From an uncultured Clostridia bacterium (GTDB lineage Bacteria; Bacillota; Clostridia; Christensenellales; Aristaeellaceae), in assembly GCA_946407745.1 (NCBI GenBank), contig CAMJPQ010000026.1:1-42341 (forward strand): a stretch of 42,341 nt of DNA. The letters run 5' to 3'. Under the pieces are notes generated by a model. That model saw only the letters and a program-made list of their open reading frames with translations. It was not told the origin of the DNA and searched no databases. This document shows positions 8,164 to 18,595 of the stretch, one piece after another. Position 1 is the stretch's first letter, and each line of letters starts with the position of its first letter. Position numbers and translations under genes: made by a program.

Positions 8164-9531
8164 ATGCTGAAAGTCTCTGTGCTGAATGTACTGGTTTACC
8201 TCAACGTGATCGTCTCCCTGGCCCTGCTGGGCTACGGAAGCCTCACGCCTTTTGGTGCTGCGGTCTACGCGCTCATCACCAGTGTGCTGGTCCTGGCCAG
8301 CGCCGTGCGGTCAGAGAAGCGGCGCATCACCTACTCCACCGCCCTGCTGCTGTACACCGTGGCCACTCAGTTCGGCCTCGTGCTGGTCTATTACTTCTTC
8401 GGCAGGGATAGCGTGGCCTATCCGGATTCCACCATTTCCTTCCTGCAGAGCCCTTTGATGCCAAAGGCAATGATCATGGGCGCGGTTGCGATCACCGCCT
8501 TCAGGGCAGGCACCCTGATTGCCCGCAAAAAGAACAGGGTGGAGAACATCGCCATCCTCACCGTGGGCCGCGCTGACCACTCCGCCCGTCGCATGTACGC
8601 TGCCGGTTTTGCGCTGCTGGTGGTGGTGCTCGCTTATTTTCTGTTCAACATCCTCGTCGGCAACATGTCTCTTACCTCCACCTACCGTCTCTTCCGGCAG
8701 AGCGGTGTTTACGGCAGCGCCGCCTTCTCCTATATACTGATCCTCTATTATGTGGGCACAGCCTACCTGGCCTCAGCCGGCCCCATTATGAAGCACAGGC
8801 TCGGCTGGCTGATATGGCTTGCTATCGCGGGCATCCTCGCACTGAACGGCAACAAGGGCGAGTTTATGTACTCGCTGCTGGCGGTGGTGGGCATGAAGGG
8901 CATCCAGGGGCAGAAAATCAGCGGCAGGCTGCTGGCGCTGCTGGCTGTGATGCTGTTCCTCATCATTCCCGTCATCACTTCTCTGCGCTCCATCGGCATT
9001 GCGGGCAACCTGGCCAGCGCGCAGCTTTCCCCGTTCGACGCCTTCACCGAGATGGGCATGCAGATCCGCATGAACGTCTTTGTCATGCAGGACCTGGAAA
9101 ACGGGCGCTACGGCATGCTCTACGGCGCGTCCTATTATCAGCCGGTGCTGAACCTGCTCACGCCCTTCCTCACCCACACCCAGGCCACCGCCGGTGTCCG
9201 CCAGATATACGGCGGCTACGGCTTCAGCCAGGTTGCGGAGGGTTATCTCAACTTCGGCGCCGCCGGTATCCTGCTGTACTTCGGCATCGTCGGCTATCTC
9301 ATCGGCCGGTGGGAGGTCCGCGTGCGCTCCAGCGCCACACTGGCCTACCTGGGCACCATTGTCTGCATACTGATCAACGTGACGCGGAACTACTTCGCCT
9401 TTGTGCCCGGCCAGATACTGATCGTCACCGTCATCTTCTACTTTGTGGACCGCTTCCGCGTGGGAAAGCGCAGCCCCGGAGGGGTCACCGCAGCAAGGCG
9501 TCCGTCAGTGCGGAATATGCCTCTGCGCTGA
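8164..9531 (+). CDS. Wzy-like oligosaccharide repeat-unit polymerase
   Basis: Polytopic membrane protein of 455 residues with about ten to twelve hydrophobic segments (first at residues 7-25; others near 30-48, 57-78, 145-170, 185-205, 210-260 and 380-440). The outline, with a long loop between late segments carrying the LYGASYYQPVLN and TAGVRQIYGGYGFSQV stretches, fits O-antigen / exopolysaccharide polymerases. These families share topology more than sequence, so the call rests on topology plus last place in a glycan operon. Its last 47 bp overlap the 3' end of miaA on the other strand. No flippase gene accompanies it here. Confidence 0.75.
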   Translation: MLKVSVLNVLVYLNVIVSLALLGYGSLTPFGAAVYALITSVLVLASAVRSEKRRITYSTALLLYTVATQFGLVLVYYFFGRDSVAYPDSTISFLQSPLMPKAMIMGAVAITAFRAGTLIARKKNRVENIAILTVGRADHSARRMYAAGFALLVVVLAYFLFNILVGNMSLTSTYRLFRQSGVYGSAAFSYILILYYVGTAYLASAGPIMKHRLGWLIWLAIAGILALNGNKGEFMYSLLAVVGMKGIQGQKISGRLLALLAVMLFLIIPVITSLRSIGIAGNLASAQLSPFDAFTEMGMQIRMNVFVMQDLENGRYGMLYGASYYQPVLNLLTPFLTHTQATAGVRQIYGGYGFSQVAEGYLNFGAAGILLYFGIVGYLIGRWEVRVRSSATLAYLGTIVCILINVTRNYFAFVPGQILIVTVIFYFVDRFRVGKRSPGGVTAARRPSVRNMPLR

Positions 9532-10395
9532 GCGCGTCCAGCCAATGGACTTCTTCCTCCTGGCGCAGCCAGGTCCACTGGCGCTTGGCATAGTGTCTCG
9601 TGTTTTGCTGTATCAGCGCCACAGCCTCTCCGAGGTCGGCGCCCTCCAGCGCCACAGGCACCAGCTCCTTATAACCAATGCCCTTCATGGACTGTGCCTG
9701 CGGGGAGACACCCTCCTCCAGCAGCCGACGAACCTCGTCCATCAGGCCGTATGCCATCATCTTTTCCACACGCTCATTGATGCGCCGGTAGAGCGCCGCC
9801 CTGTCCATCGTCAGTGCAGCCACCCTGTAGTCAAAGGGTGGCTCTTTCTGTTCCTGCGGCTGGCGGGAAAAGGGCACGCCTGTCAGCTGGCACACCTCCA
9901 GCGCGCGCACCACCCTGCGCACATCGTTGGGATGCAGGCGGTCCGCCGTTTCCGGGTCGCACTGCCGAAGACGGCTGTGCAGCCGCTCCCGGCCGCCCTC
10001 CCCGGCCGCCTCCGCCTCCAGGGCGCTTCGCAGCGCCGGATCTCCCTGCACCATGCCCATCGCCATCGGGTGGCGCAGCACGCGCAGGTAAAAGCCGGTG
10101 CCGCCCACTACCAGCGGCGTTTTTCCGCGCGCCAGTATGTCCTTAAAGCAGGCCTCGGCCATCTCCGTCCATTGCGCCACCGTAAAGGAAGCCTCCGGCT
10201 CACACACGTCCACCATGTGGTGGGGAACCAGTGCCCTCTCCTGCGGGGTGGGCTTTGCGGTGCCAATGTCCATTCTGCGAAAAATCTGCATGGAATCCAT
10301 GCAGACAATTTCGCAGCCATGCTCCTGCGCAAAGCGCAGAGAGAGGTCGGTTTTTCCGGTTGCCGTGGGTCCTGACAGCACATATACGGGAGGCT

Positions 10396-10399
<4 letters not shown>
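9485..10399 (-). CDS. miaA: tRNA dimethylallyltransferase
   Basis: Adds a dimethylallyl group to A37 of tRNAs reading UNN codons. It has 304 residues, the usual length. Walker A is GPTATGKTDLS (residues 10-20), followed by VCMDSMQIFRRMDIGTAKP, PHHMVDVCEP, the GGTGFYLR motif, and later SMKGIGYKEL and TRHYAKRQWTWLR, all diagnostic. The ATG overlaps the mutL stop by ATGA, giving the widespread mutL-miaA pair. Its 3' end converges on the polymerase gene and overlaps it by 47 bp. Confidence 0.97.
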
Positions 10400-12285
<1,886 letters not shown>

Positions 12286-12289
12286 TGTC

Positions 12290-13558
12290 TCACCTCGCAG
12301 CTGCGTTGTCCGGAACAATTCTTCTGGCCTCAATATAGTAGCGTTTCTCCTCGGCATGCCCCATGGAGAAGGTTTTGCGCGGCAGTACACCGCCGCTGAC
12401 GATGCCGGGGAACAGGTCCTTTTTGTCCATCGGGCTGAGCAGGAAGCCGACTGTATCCTCGCCGGCGGCCAGCGCCGCCAGCGCCTCCTCGCCGTGGATG
12501 TAGTCGATCCCGGCCTCGCTGTGGCCGCTCAGGTACTGATCCAGTGCCCGCTGCAGCGCCGCTACCGGCAGCTCGCCGCCCGTCAGCTTCAGCCAGCGCA
12601 CATCCGTTTTGCCCGCGGTCACGCAGGTCAGCGGCACGCCTTCACCTTCCGGCCGGTCGGTCAGCACAGGCGAAAGCGCAGCCAGCAGCTCATCCGCCCG
12701 CACGTTTTTCATCAGCCGGTGGATAGGCTCAAACACCAGTGAAGTGTCGTGCAGGTTGGTCAGCTCCACCATGGCATAGCGCGCGGGATGCTTTTCCAGC
12801 CCGTCTGCCGCAAGTGTCTGCTTCACCTGCTCCCAGTGCGCCTTGGCGCTGGCCAGAGAGTGATTGCCGTCTCCCACGGCAAACAGAAGCGGCGCCTGTC
12901 CCCTCTCTTCAAAGCGCCTTGTTTTCTCTTCACAGTAGGCATCCAGCCGGCGACCGAATGCCGCGGCAGCCTCCCCTGTCACCTGCCAGCCCGCAATGTG
13001 GCCGCCGCCCTGCATCAGTTCCGCCTCATACAGCAGCGGCAGGCCAGCCTTTTCCTGCTCAAAGGGTGCCAGGAGCGCGCTTTCTGCGTCATCGCACAGC
13101 AGCAGCACATGGCTCAGCTCCAGTTCCGCGCCGCGGCGCACCTTCTGCCGGGGCGGAATGCGCTCCACCACGGTCTGCTCGGTGGCGCGGATGGGCGAAT
13201 CCGCCGCCGCACGGTAGTCATACGCTTCCAGATCAATCACGCCGACCAGCCCGTGGCGCACACTGCCGTTTTTCAGCGTGCGCTCCACATACACATAGCC
13301 CTCCGGCAGGGCGCGGAAAACGTCGCCGGCTTCGTAATCCTTCATCGCCTGATGGATCCTGCCGATGCGCTCCTCTCCTTCACCCAGAAAGGCCTCCGGC
13401 AGAATCAGCCGCAGCGCCGAGGGTGCGTCGCCCACCAGCGCCTCTGCCTCCTGCCAGTATTCCATCTGTGAGGTGAACTGGTCGCAGGCAATCACCGCCC
13501 ACTTTTCCATGGGCGTCTCCTTCGGAAGGAAAAAACAGGCGGGTCTGAAAATGCTCAT
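12290..13558 (-). CDS. DUF1015 family protein
   Basis: Family of unknown function, 422 residues, near usual length. It opens MSIFRPACFFLPKE and contains the conserved LFAVGDGNHSLASAKAHW block (around residue 260), which looks like an active site or ligand site but has no assigned chemistry. ATG 13558 has GGAGG 6 nt upstream and matches the family N-terminus; ATG 13570 is an alternative. It lies 20 nt after the GNAT gene and 4 nt before mutL, so it is an operon member. No signal peptide or membrane segment is seen. Confidence 0.85.
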   Translation of the reverse strand: MSIFRPACFFLPKETPMEKWAVIACDQFTSQMEYWQEAEALVGDAPSALRLILPEAFLGEGEERIGRIHQAMKDYEAGDVFRALPEGYVYVERTLKNGSVRHGLVGVIDLEAYDYRAAADSPIRATEQTVVERIPPRQKVRRGAELELSHVLLLCDDAESALLAPFEQEKAGLPLLYEAELMQGGGHIAGWQVTGEAAAAFGRRLDAYCEEKTRRFEERGQAPLLFAVGDGNHSLASAKAHWEQVKQTLAADGLEKHPARYAMVELTNLHDTSLVFEPIHRLMKNVRADELLAALSPVLTDRPEGEGVPLTCVTAGKTDVRWLKLTGGELPVAALQRALDQYLSGHSEAGIDYIHGEEALAALAAGEDTVGFLLSPMDKKDLFPGIVSGGVLPRKTFSMGHAEEKRYYIEARRIVPDNAAAR

Positions 13559-13578
13559 ACTGGCCTCCATGGCTGTCC

Positions 13579-14052
13579 TTACAGTATTGTTTCCATACCG
13601 ATTTTTTGCGGCTTCAGCCCCATTTTCTCGTAAAAACGCATGGCAGGGGCGTTCAGGGTCCACACATTCAGCGTCACATTGTAGCTGCCGATTTCCCTGG
13701 CCCAGGCAAGCACATGCTCATACAGCCGCTGCCCGATGTGCCTTCCGCGCGCCTTTTCGTCCACGCACAGGTCATCGATATACACCGTTTTGATGTCTGT
13801 CATCAGGCGGCTGTGCAGCTGCTGCACAATGCAGAAGGCGTACCCCTGCACCCCGCTTTCGGCGTCCTCGTACACAAATACCGGGCGGCCTTCGTCCTGA
13901 AGCAGCGTCGCCAGCTCCTCCGGGCTGTATTTGGTGCCCGGGCGGAACAGATCCGGCCGCCCCTCATAATGCACGCGGTTGACCTGCTCCAGCAGGCGGA
14001 ACAGCGCCGGTATATCCTTTTCCGCCGCGCGGCGGATGGCAGGCTCACTCAT
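13579..14052 (-). CDS. GNAT-family N-acetyltransferase
   Basis: A 157-residue single-domain GNAT protein. The acetyl-CoA loop is DLCVDEKARGRHIGQRLYEHV (Q/R-x-x-G-x pattern), and the C-terminal half has LNVWTLNAPAMRFYEKMGLKP, the usual beta6-beta7 part. Start ATG 14052 is supported by GAGGAA 7 nt upstream and by the family pattern of starting just before strand 1 (AIRRAAEKDIPALFRLL). Substrate unknown. It sits between lepB and the DUF1015 gene in the housekeeping operon. Confidence 0.88.
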   Translation of the reverse strand: MSEPAIRRAAEKDIPALFRLLEQVNRVHYEGRPDLFRPGTKYSPEELATLLQDEGRPVFVYEDAESGVQGYAFCIVQQLHSRLMTDIKTVYIDDLCVDEKARGRHIGQRLYEHVLAWAREIGSYNVTLNVWTLNAPAMRFYEKMGLKPQKIGMETIL

Positions 14053-14090
14053 GCATGCTTCCTCATCTCTGTTCAGAAACGGTTCTCCGC

Positions 14091-14771
14091 TCACTGCTGG
14101 TAAACCTCGCCCTTGGGGATGGAGCGCCACTGGCCGAAGGGCAGCACAATCTGCGCCACCCGGCCGATGATCATGCTGCGGTCAATCGCACCGAGCGCGC
14201 GGCTGTCGTTGGAATTGTTGCGGTGGTCGCCCATCACGAAGAATCTGCCCTCCGGCACGGTCATCTCCTGCATGGAATAGCCGTTGCTCGGCCCGCGCAC
14301 GCGGTATTCATCGTTGATATAGGGCTCCTCGTACTTCACATCATTGACGTAGAGATAGCCGTCCTCAATGCGCACCCTGTCGCCCGGCAGGCCGATCACA
14401 CGCTTGACAAAGTTGGTGTCTCCCCGCCCGGGATAGCGGCAGATGACCACGTCAAACCTTTCCGGGTCCCCGCCAACGACCCAGCGGGTCGCCTCCTGCT
14501 TCTCCTCGTCGCTCTGCCACGGCATGCTGAGCCACACAGAGGTGTAGCCCAGCTTTGACACGAACATGATTTCGCCGTCGGCCAGGGTGTCGTCCATGGA
14601 ATGGCCGTCCACCCGCACGGGTTCAAACACAAAGGCGCGCACAGGCAGCGCGATGGCCAGCGCGACCAGAATGGTCAGCACCCACTCCAGTATATTCTGC
14701 AACAGGGATTTTTTCTCCTTTTCCTTTTTCCCTTTTTTGTTCTGGGCAACAGGCGTCTCCGGTGTGGACAT
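14091..14771 (-). CDS. lepB: Signal peptidase I
   Basis: Membrane-anchored serine protease that removes Sec and Tat signal peptides. It has 226 residues: a Lys-rich cytoplasmic N-terminus (residues 10-22), one transmembrane helix (about 25-47), then the catalytic domain facing out. Ser58 in GHSMDDTL is the nucleophile and Lys123 in FVKRVIGLPGD the general base; the later FVMGDHRNNSNDSRALG is box E. A single membrane helix is the Gram-positive SipS-type architecture. It lies 27 nt after the TPR gene. Confidence 0.95.
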   Translation of the reverse strand: MSTPETPVAQNKKGKKEKEKKSLLQNILEWVLTILVALAIALPVRAFVFEPVRVDGHSMDDTLADGEIMFVSKLGYTSVWLSMPWQSDEEKQEATRWVVGGDPERFDVVICRYPGRGDTNFVKRVIGLPGDRVRIEDGYLYVNDVKYEEPYINDEYRVRGPSNGYSMQEMTVPEGRFFVMGDHRNNSNDSRALGAIDRSMIIGRVAQIVLPFGQWRSIPKGEVYQQ

Positions 14772-14798
14772 AGATACAACTTCCTTTCTTTTGCGCTG

Positions 14799-15665
14799 TT
14801 ACGCTTTCAGCTTCAGCGTCTTCAGTTCGCTGTCCACCAACTCTTTGGTGGCAAAGTTCAGGGGGGAGAAGCGGCCCTTCGAGGCCTGCTCCAGCCGCTG
14901 TATGGCCTGCTGGCGCTTGCCCTCCTTCAGGTCATAGCGGGAGAGGAACCACAGCGTGTCAATCTGGGTATCCTTGATGGCCAGCGCCTTTTCAAACCAC
15001 GGGCGCGCCGCCTCCTCATCCCCGTCGCAGCGGTAGAGGAACTGCGCGTAGTTGTCCAGGCACACAGAGTCCTCATCGTCATAATCGATGGCCTCCTTCA
15101 GGAAGGCCTCGGCCTTTTCGCGGTGCGCGTCGTACTTCTCCCGCGCGGAGAGAATCACAGGCGGCTCCTCTGCCACAGGCGGCGCTTCCGCGTTCCCCTC
15201 TCCGTTCTCCTCGGCCTCAGCCAGCGCCGCGGCTTCGCGCTTTTCCTGCTCGGCGCGGTCCAGCGCCTCAAAGTCCGGCAGATGGTTCAGGTCAAATTTC
15301 TCCACATAGAGGTAGCCCAGCGTCTGATACAGCTGCCCCGTGGGCTGCTTGGCGCTTTGCCGCTCCAACAGGTGGATTCCCTTGTCGATCTCGCCCAGCC
15401 TGAAGGCGCACACCGAGTAGTATACGAAGAGGTTCGATTTCTGCTCCGGTGTCAGCATCGGGTTTTTCTGCAGCTTGATCAGCCGCTGCTTTGCCTCCTC
15501 GTATTCGCCCGCGCGGATGATCAGCAGGCAATAGGCGAGTATATACCTTGGCTGGTCGCAGCCGCTGTCGATGGCCTCTTTATAAAGCTTTCTGGCTTCC
15601 TCTGTCTGCCCCTTGCCGTGAAGGCTGTAGGCCCTCTGTGCCTTCAGGTTCGCAATCAGCCCCAT
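14799..15665 (-). CDS. Tetratricopeptide repeat protein
   Basis: A 288-residue soluble helical-repeat protein without signal peptide. TPR-like units are visible at the start (YSLHGKGQTEEARKLYKEAI, YCLLIIRAGEYEEAKQRLI) and again in the C-terminal half (LDNYAQFLYRCDGDEEAARPWFEKAL). An acidic Ala/Glu-rich insert sits around residues 150-175. Probably a scaffold for protein contacts; the partner is unknown. ATG 15665 follows GGGAGG. It separates ispDF from lepB in the operon. Confidence 0.82.
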   Translation of the reverse strand: MGLIANLKAQRAYSLHGKGQTEEARKLYKEAIDSGCDQPRYILAYCLLIIRAGEYEEAKQRLIKLQKNPMLTPEQKSNLFVYYSVCAFRLGEIDKGIHLLERQSAKQPTGQLYQTLGYLYVEKFDLNHLPDFEALDRAEQEKREAAALAEAEENGEGNAEAPPVAEEPPVILSAREKYDAHREKAEAFLKEAIDYDDEDSVCLDNYAQFLYRCDGDEEAARPWFEKALAIKDTQIDTLWFLSRYDLKEGKRQQAIQRLEQASKGRFSPLNFATKELVDSELKTLKLKA

Positions 15666-15720
15666 TGTGCTACCTCCCTTATAATCCCGTGCACAGCCAG
15701 GACGGTGTCCTGCGGCACTG

Positions 15721-16926
15721 TCAGCTTACTCTGTCCGGATGAAAAGAACATGAACGAACGCGCTGCCGTTTTTCCACCATTGCCACCGCCCAGGCGCTGA
15801 TGCCCTCCCCGCGCCCCTCGAAGCCCAGGCGCTCGGTAGTGGTGGCCTTGACGCTCACGCAGTCCTCCGGCAGGCCCATCACCTCCGCCACGTTTGCCCG
15901 CATTTGCGGGATGAAGGGCATCAGCCTGGGGCGCTGCGCCGCGATGGTGATATCCGCGTTGACCGGCGCGTATCCTCTTTCGTTCAGCAGCCCGCAGACC
16001 CGCCGCAGCAGCTCCATGGAGCTGATCCCCCGGTATCTCTCATCCGTGTCCGGAAAGTGCTGCCCGATGTCCCCCAGGGCACAGGCGCCAAGCAGCGCGT
16101 CCATCAGTGCATGCACCGCCACATCCGCGTCGCTGTGTCCGTCCAGGCCCATGGTGTGCGGCACATCCACACCGCACAGCACCAGCCTGCGGCCTTCCGC
16201 CAGGCGATGCACGTCCATGCCGTGGCCGACACGCAGCGCAGGCCTGTCCGCTGCGCCGTCACTGCGCAAAAAAGCTTCCGCCATTGTCAAATCCTCCGGG
16301 GTGGTCAGCTTCAGGTTGCGCCGGCTGCCCTCCACTAGCTTCACAGGCCTGCCGAGTCTTTCCACCAGGGCCGCGTCGTCGGTGCCGGTAAAGCACTCGG
16401 CCATGGCCTGCCTGTGCGCCTCCTCGATCAGCGCGCGGTGGAACCCCTGCGGCGTCTGCATCTGGCGCAGCATGCTCCTGTCCGGGGTGCCAACCACCAT
16501 TTCCCCGCTGTCCACCTGTTTGATGGTGTCCGTCACAGGTATGGCCGCAGCCGCCGCGCCCCAGCGCTCCGCCGCGTCCATCACCCGCCGGATGATATTC
16601 CCGTCCACCAGGCATCTCGCGCCGTCATGAATCAGCACCCTGTCGCACGCCTCCGGCAGCGCCTGCAGGCCGCTGTATACCGAGCTTTGCCTTGTATCTC
16701 CGCCGGGCGCATAGATTACCGGCAGCTCCACTCCCTCCAGCGCGGCGCGTATTGCGTCCTGCTCAAAGGGCCGGCACACCGCCACCATTCCATCCACCAG
16801 CGGAACGAAGGCCTCCGCCGCACGGCGCACAGCCGCTTTCCCGCACACGGGCAGCAGCACCTTGTTTTGCGCTGCGCCCATTCTTGTGCCGCTGCCGCCG
16901 CACAGGATGATCGCATACCAGGCCAT
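15721..16926 (-). CDS. ispDF: Bifunctional IspD/IspF of the MEP isoprenoid pathway
   Basis: One 401-residue chain carrying two non-consecutive MEP-pathway activities. Residues 1 to about 225 are 2-C-methyl-D-erythritol 4-phosphate cytidylyltransferase: AIILCGGSGTRMG at the N-terminus, LIHDGARCLVD, and TDDAALVERLG. From about residue 236 comes 2-C-methyl-D-erythritol 2,4-cyclodiphosphate synthase: VGHGMDVHRLAEGRRLVLCG with the metal-binding Asp and His, GLDGHSDADVAVHALMDALLGA, and ATTTERLGFEGRGEGISAWA. Both halves look complete. The start ATG shares one base with the rqcP stop (TGATG). Confidence 0.96.
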   Translation of the reverse strand: MAWYAIILCGGSGTRMGAAQNKVLLPVCGKAAVRRAAEAFVPLVDGMVAVCRPFEQDAIRAALEGVELPVIYAPGGDTRQSSVYSGLQALPEACDRVLIHDGARCLVDGNIIRRVMDAAERWGAAAAAIPVTDTIKQVDSGEMVVGTPDRSMLRQMQTPQGFHRALIEEAHRQAMAECFTGTDDAALVERLGRPVKLVEGSRRNLKLTTPEDLTMAEAFLRSDGAADRPALRVGHGMDVHRLAEGRRLVLCGVDVPHTMGLDGHSDADVAVHALMDALLGACALGDIGQHFPDTDERYRGISSMELLRRVCGLLNERGYAPVNADITIAAQRPRLMPFIPQMRANVAEVMGLPEDCVSVKATTTERLGFEGRGEGISAWAVAMVEKRQRVRSCSFHPDRVS

Positions 16927-17198
16927 CAGCCGCGCTCCTCCGCCATGCCCTCGTCCTCGGAGAGAATGCGGTACATCTCCGCCGCGCCTTCCTTGCGCAC
17001 GGTTTCCTGCACGGAGAGGATCTCATATCGGCCCAGCTTGTCGCCAAAGCGAATGGTCATGATGTCGCCCGGCTTGACCTCCGCGCCGGGCTTGGCCACC
17101 TTTCCGCCAAGGGTGACGCGGCCGCCCGCACAGGCTTCATTGGCCACAGTGCGCCGCTTGATGATGCGGCTGACCTTCAAATATTTATCAAGGCGCAT
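16926..17198 (-). CDS. rqcP: S4-domain RNA-binding protein RqcP (YabO family)
   Basis: Small 90-residue S4 protein that, in Bacillus, binds obstructed 50S subunits and supports RqcH-driven poly-alanine tailing in ribosome quality control. The N-terminus MRLDKYLKVSRIIKRRTVAN is the typical RqcP/YabO signature, followed by GRVTLGGKVAKPGAEVKPGD. The C-terminal ~25 residues (after VQETVRKEG) are acidic and not conserved. ATG 17198 was chosen from the family start and the upstream AAGGAAA; the open frame extends further but without support. First gene of the minus-strand housekeeping operon; no convincing promoter was identified in the 95 nt upstream. Confidence 0.9.
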   Translation of the reverse strand: MRLDKYLKVSRIIKRRTVANEACAGGRVTLGGKVAKPGAEVKPGDIMTIRFGDKLGRYEILSVQETVRKEGAAEMYRILSEDEGMAEERG

Positions 17199-17293
17199 TG
17201 CTTTGTTTCCTTTCTTCGTTGGGTGCTGTCCAAAAACAATACCGGCCCCGGTGGCAACAGAGATGCCGAACTGCTGAAACAATTGATCCTGCT

Positions 17294-18408
17294 TTATCTT
17301 CCCCCTGTCACGAAGGAGCGGAAATCCGGCGCGAAGCGCTTCAGCAGCCTGCTCAGTCCGCTGCACAGCAGCATCATGGCGGCAGGCAGGCCAAAGTACA
17401 GGAGCAGATGCACGGCGTCCGGGCGCTCCGTGAGCAGCACCCCCTGGAAGACCAGGTGCTGCAGCGGCTCGTGCACGGCAAACAGCAGGAAGGTGGAGGC
17501 CGGAAGCCGGGCGCTGTCCATCGTCTGTATCCTCTGCGGGAGAAACTCGTACAGCACAAATACGAAAACCACGCCCAGTATCACGCAGAGCCTGTACATC
17601 AAAGTCAGGACAACGTCGGATACATTTGTTTCCGCCGCTGTGGCGCTCATCAGCGCGTACGCGGCGCAGGCCGCGATCCAGCAGGCCGGGAAGCAGAGCG
17701 CCGCCTTCCGGGGCTTCTGCCGTGTTTCAGCCGTCAGCCCCCATTCATCGCCGCACACCGCCAGCACCGCGCCAAGCGTGAAGAACAGCAAGCCCTCAGT
17801 GTTTGGCAGATGCGGCACCGAAAAGTCCATCAGCCAGGGGAGCGCAAGCAGCACCACGGCGTATTTCTTCAGCTTCACCGCCAGCAGGTAGATCAGCGGG
17901 GACATCAGCGCCAGCTTCAGCAGGTCCTTCACGTACCAGAACTGAAAGGGCAGCGGAAGATTGTAAAAGCCCTCAAAGGCCCCCTCAGGCCATCCGGACA
18001 GCTTTTCAACGAGGAGCGGGAAGCCCTCGCTTCCAAACAGCCCAAGCAGCAGCATCCCGGCCGCAGACCACAGCAGCACCCAGAACACATAGGGCACCGC
18101 CAGTGAGATGATGCGGCTTTTGATCTTCCGCACATACAAGGAAGCGGTCAGCTTCTGCACTCCGGCAAAGAACAGGTAGCCGGAGATGATGAAAAACACC
18201 GGTGTTGCATAACGGGCAGCGCGTTGGAAAAAAAGAATTCAATCACCGCGCCGGGGCGCAGGCCCTCTGCGATCCGGGTGGCAGGCTGCAGGAAGGTATC
18301 GGTGTAGTTGTACGCGTGAATAAGAACCACGGCCACCATGGTCCAGTACGACATCAGCTTCAGCTGTCGGCTGAGGCGGGCGGGCACGCGTTCTCTGGTG
18401 TTCTCCAT
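17294..18408 (-). pseudogene. Membrane acyltransferase (Acyltransferase_3), frameshifted
   Basis: Two overlapping frames together make one acyltransferase-3 protein of about 370 residues. The first starts at ATG 18408 (AGGAG 7 nt upstream; MENTRERVPARLSRQLKLMS, then a membrane helix MVAVVLIHAYNY) and runs out of frame near 18210. The second resumes with RYATPVFFIISGYLFFAG, the hallmark second helix of the family, and continues through eight or more membrane segments to 17294. A one-base change restores the frame, either in the A7 run at 18228-18234 or the GGG at 18214-18216. It may be a real disruption, phase variation or an assembly error. Function if intact: O-acylation of an envelope sugar. 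Confidence 0.85.
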
Positions 18409-18536
18409 CAGGGTTCTCCTTTCATGCCGTTCCTCCCGAGCTCCGCCCAAAGCGGAAAGGGCAGTAGAGCACAGCGCCTTCCATTCCCCTCCCGCTCGCG
18501 TTCTCTCTGTCCCAGGCAGAAAACCTTCTCCGCGCG

Positions 18537-18563
18537 AAAAGGGAGGAGCGCCTCCGCTCCCCC
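18537..18563 (-). terminator. Intrinsic terminator after the RluA-family gene
   Basis: Read on the minus strand, GGGGAGCG pairs with CGCTCCTCC across a GAGG loop and is followed by TTTT (18540-18537). It lies about 30 nt after the stop at 18592. The acyltransferase promoter overlaps it, so its start site falls at the hairpin base. Confidence 0.6.
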
Positions 18564-18566
18564 GCT

Positions 18567-18595
18567 ATTATAGCGCGCCGGACGTGGTTCGTCAA
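18567..18595 (-). promoter_or_regulatory. Sigma-A promoter of the acyltransferase gene
   Basis: Minus strand TTGACG (18595-18590) and perfect TATAAT (18572-18567) are 17 bp apart. The -35 box overlaps the stop codon of the RluA-family gene. The predicted start near 18560 gives a leader of about 150 nt, in which I see no other gene. Confidence 0.7.
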
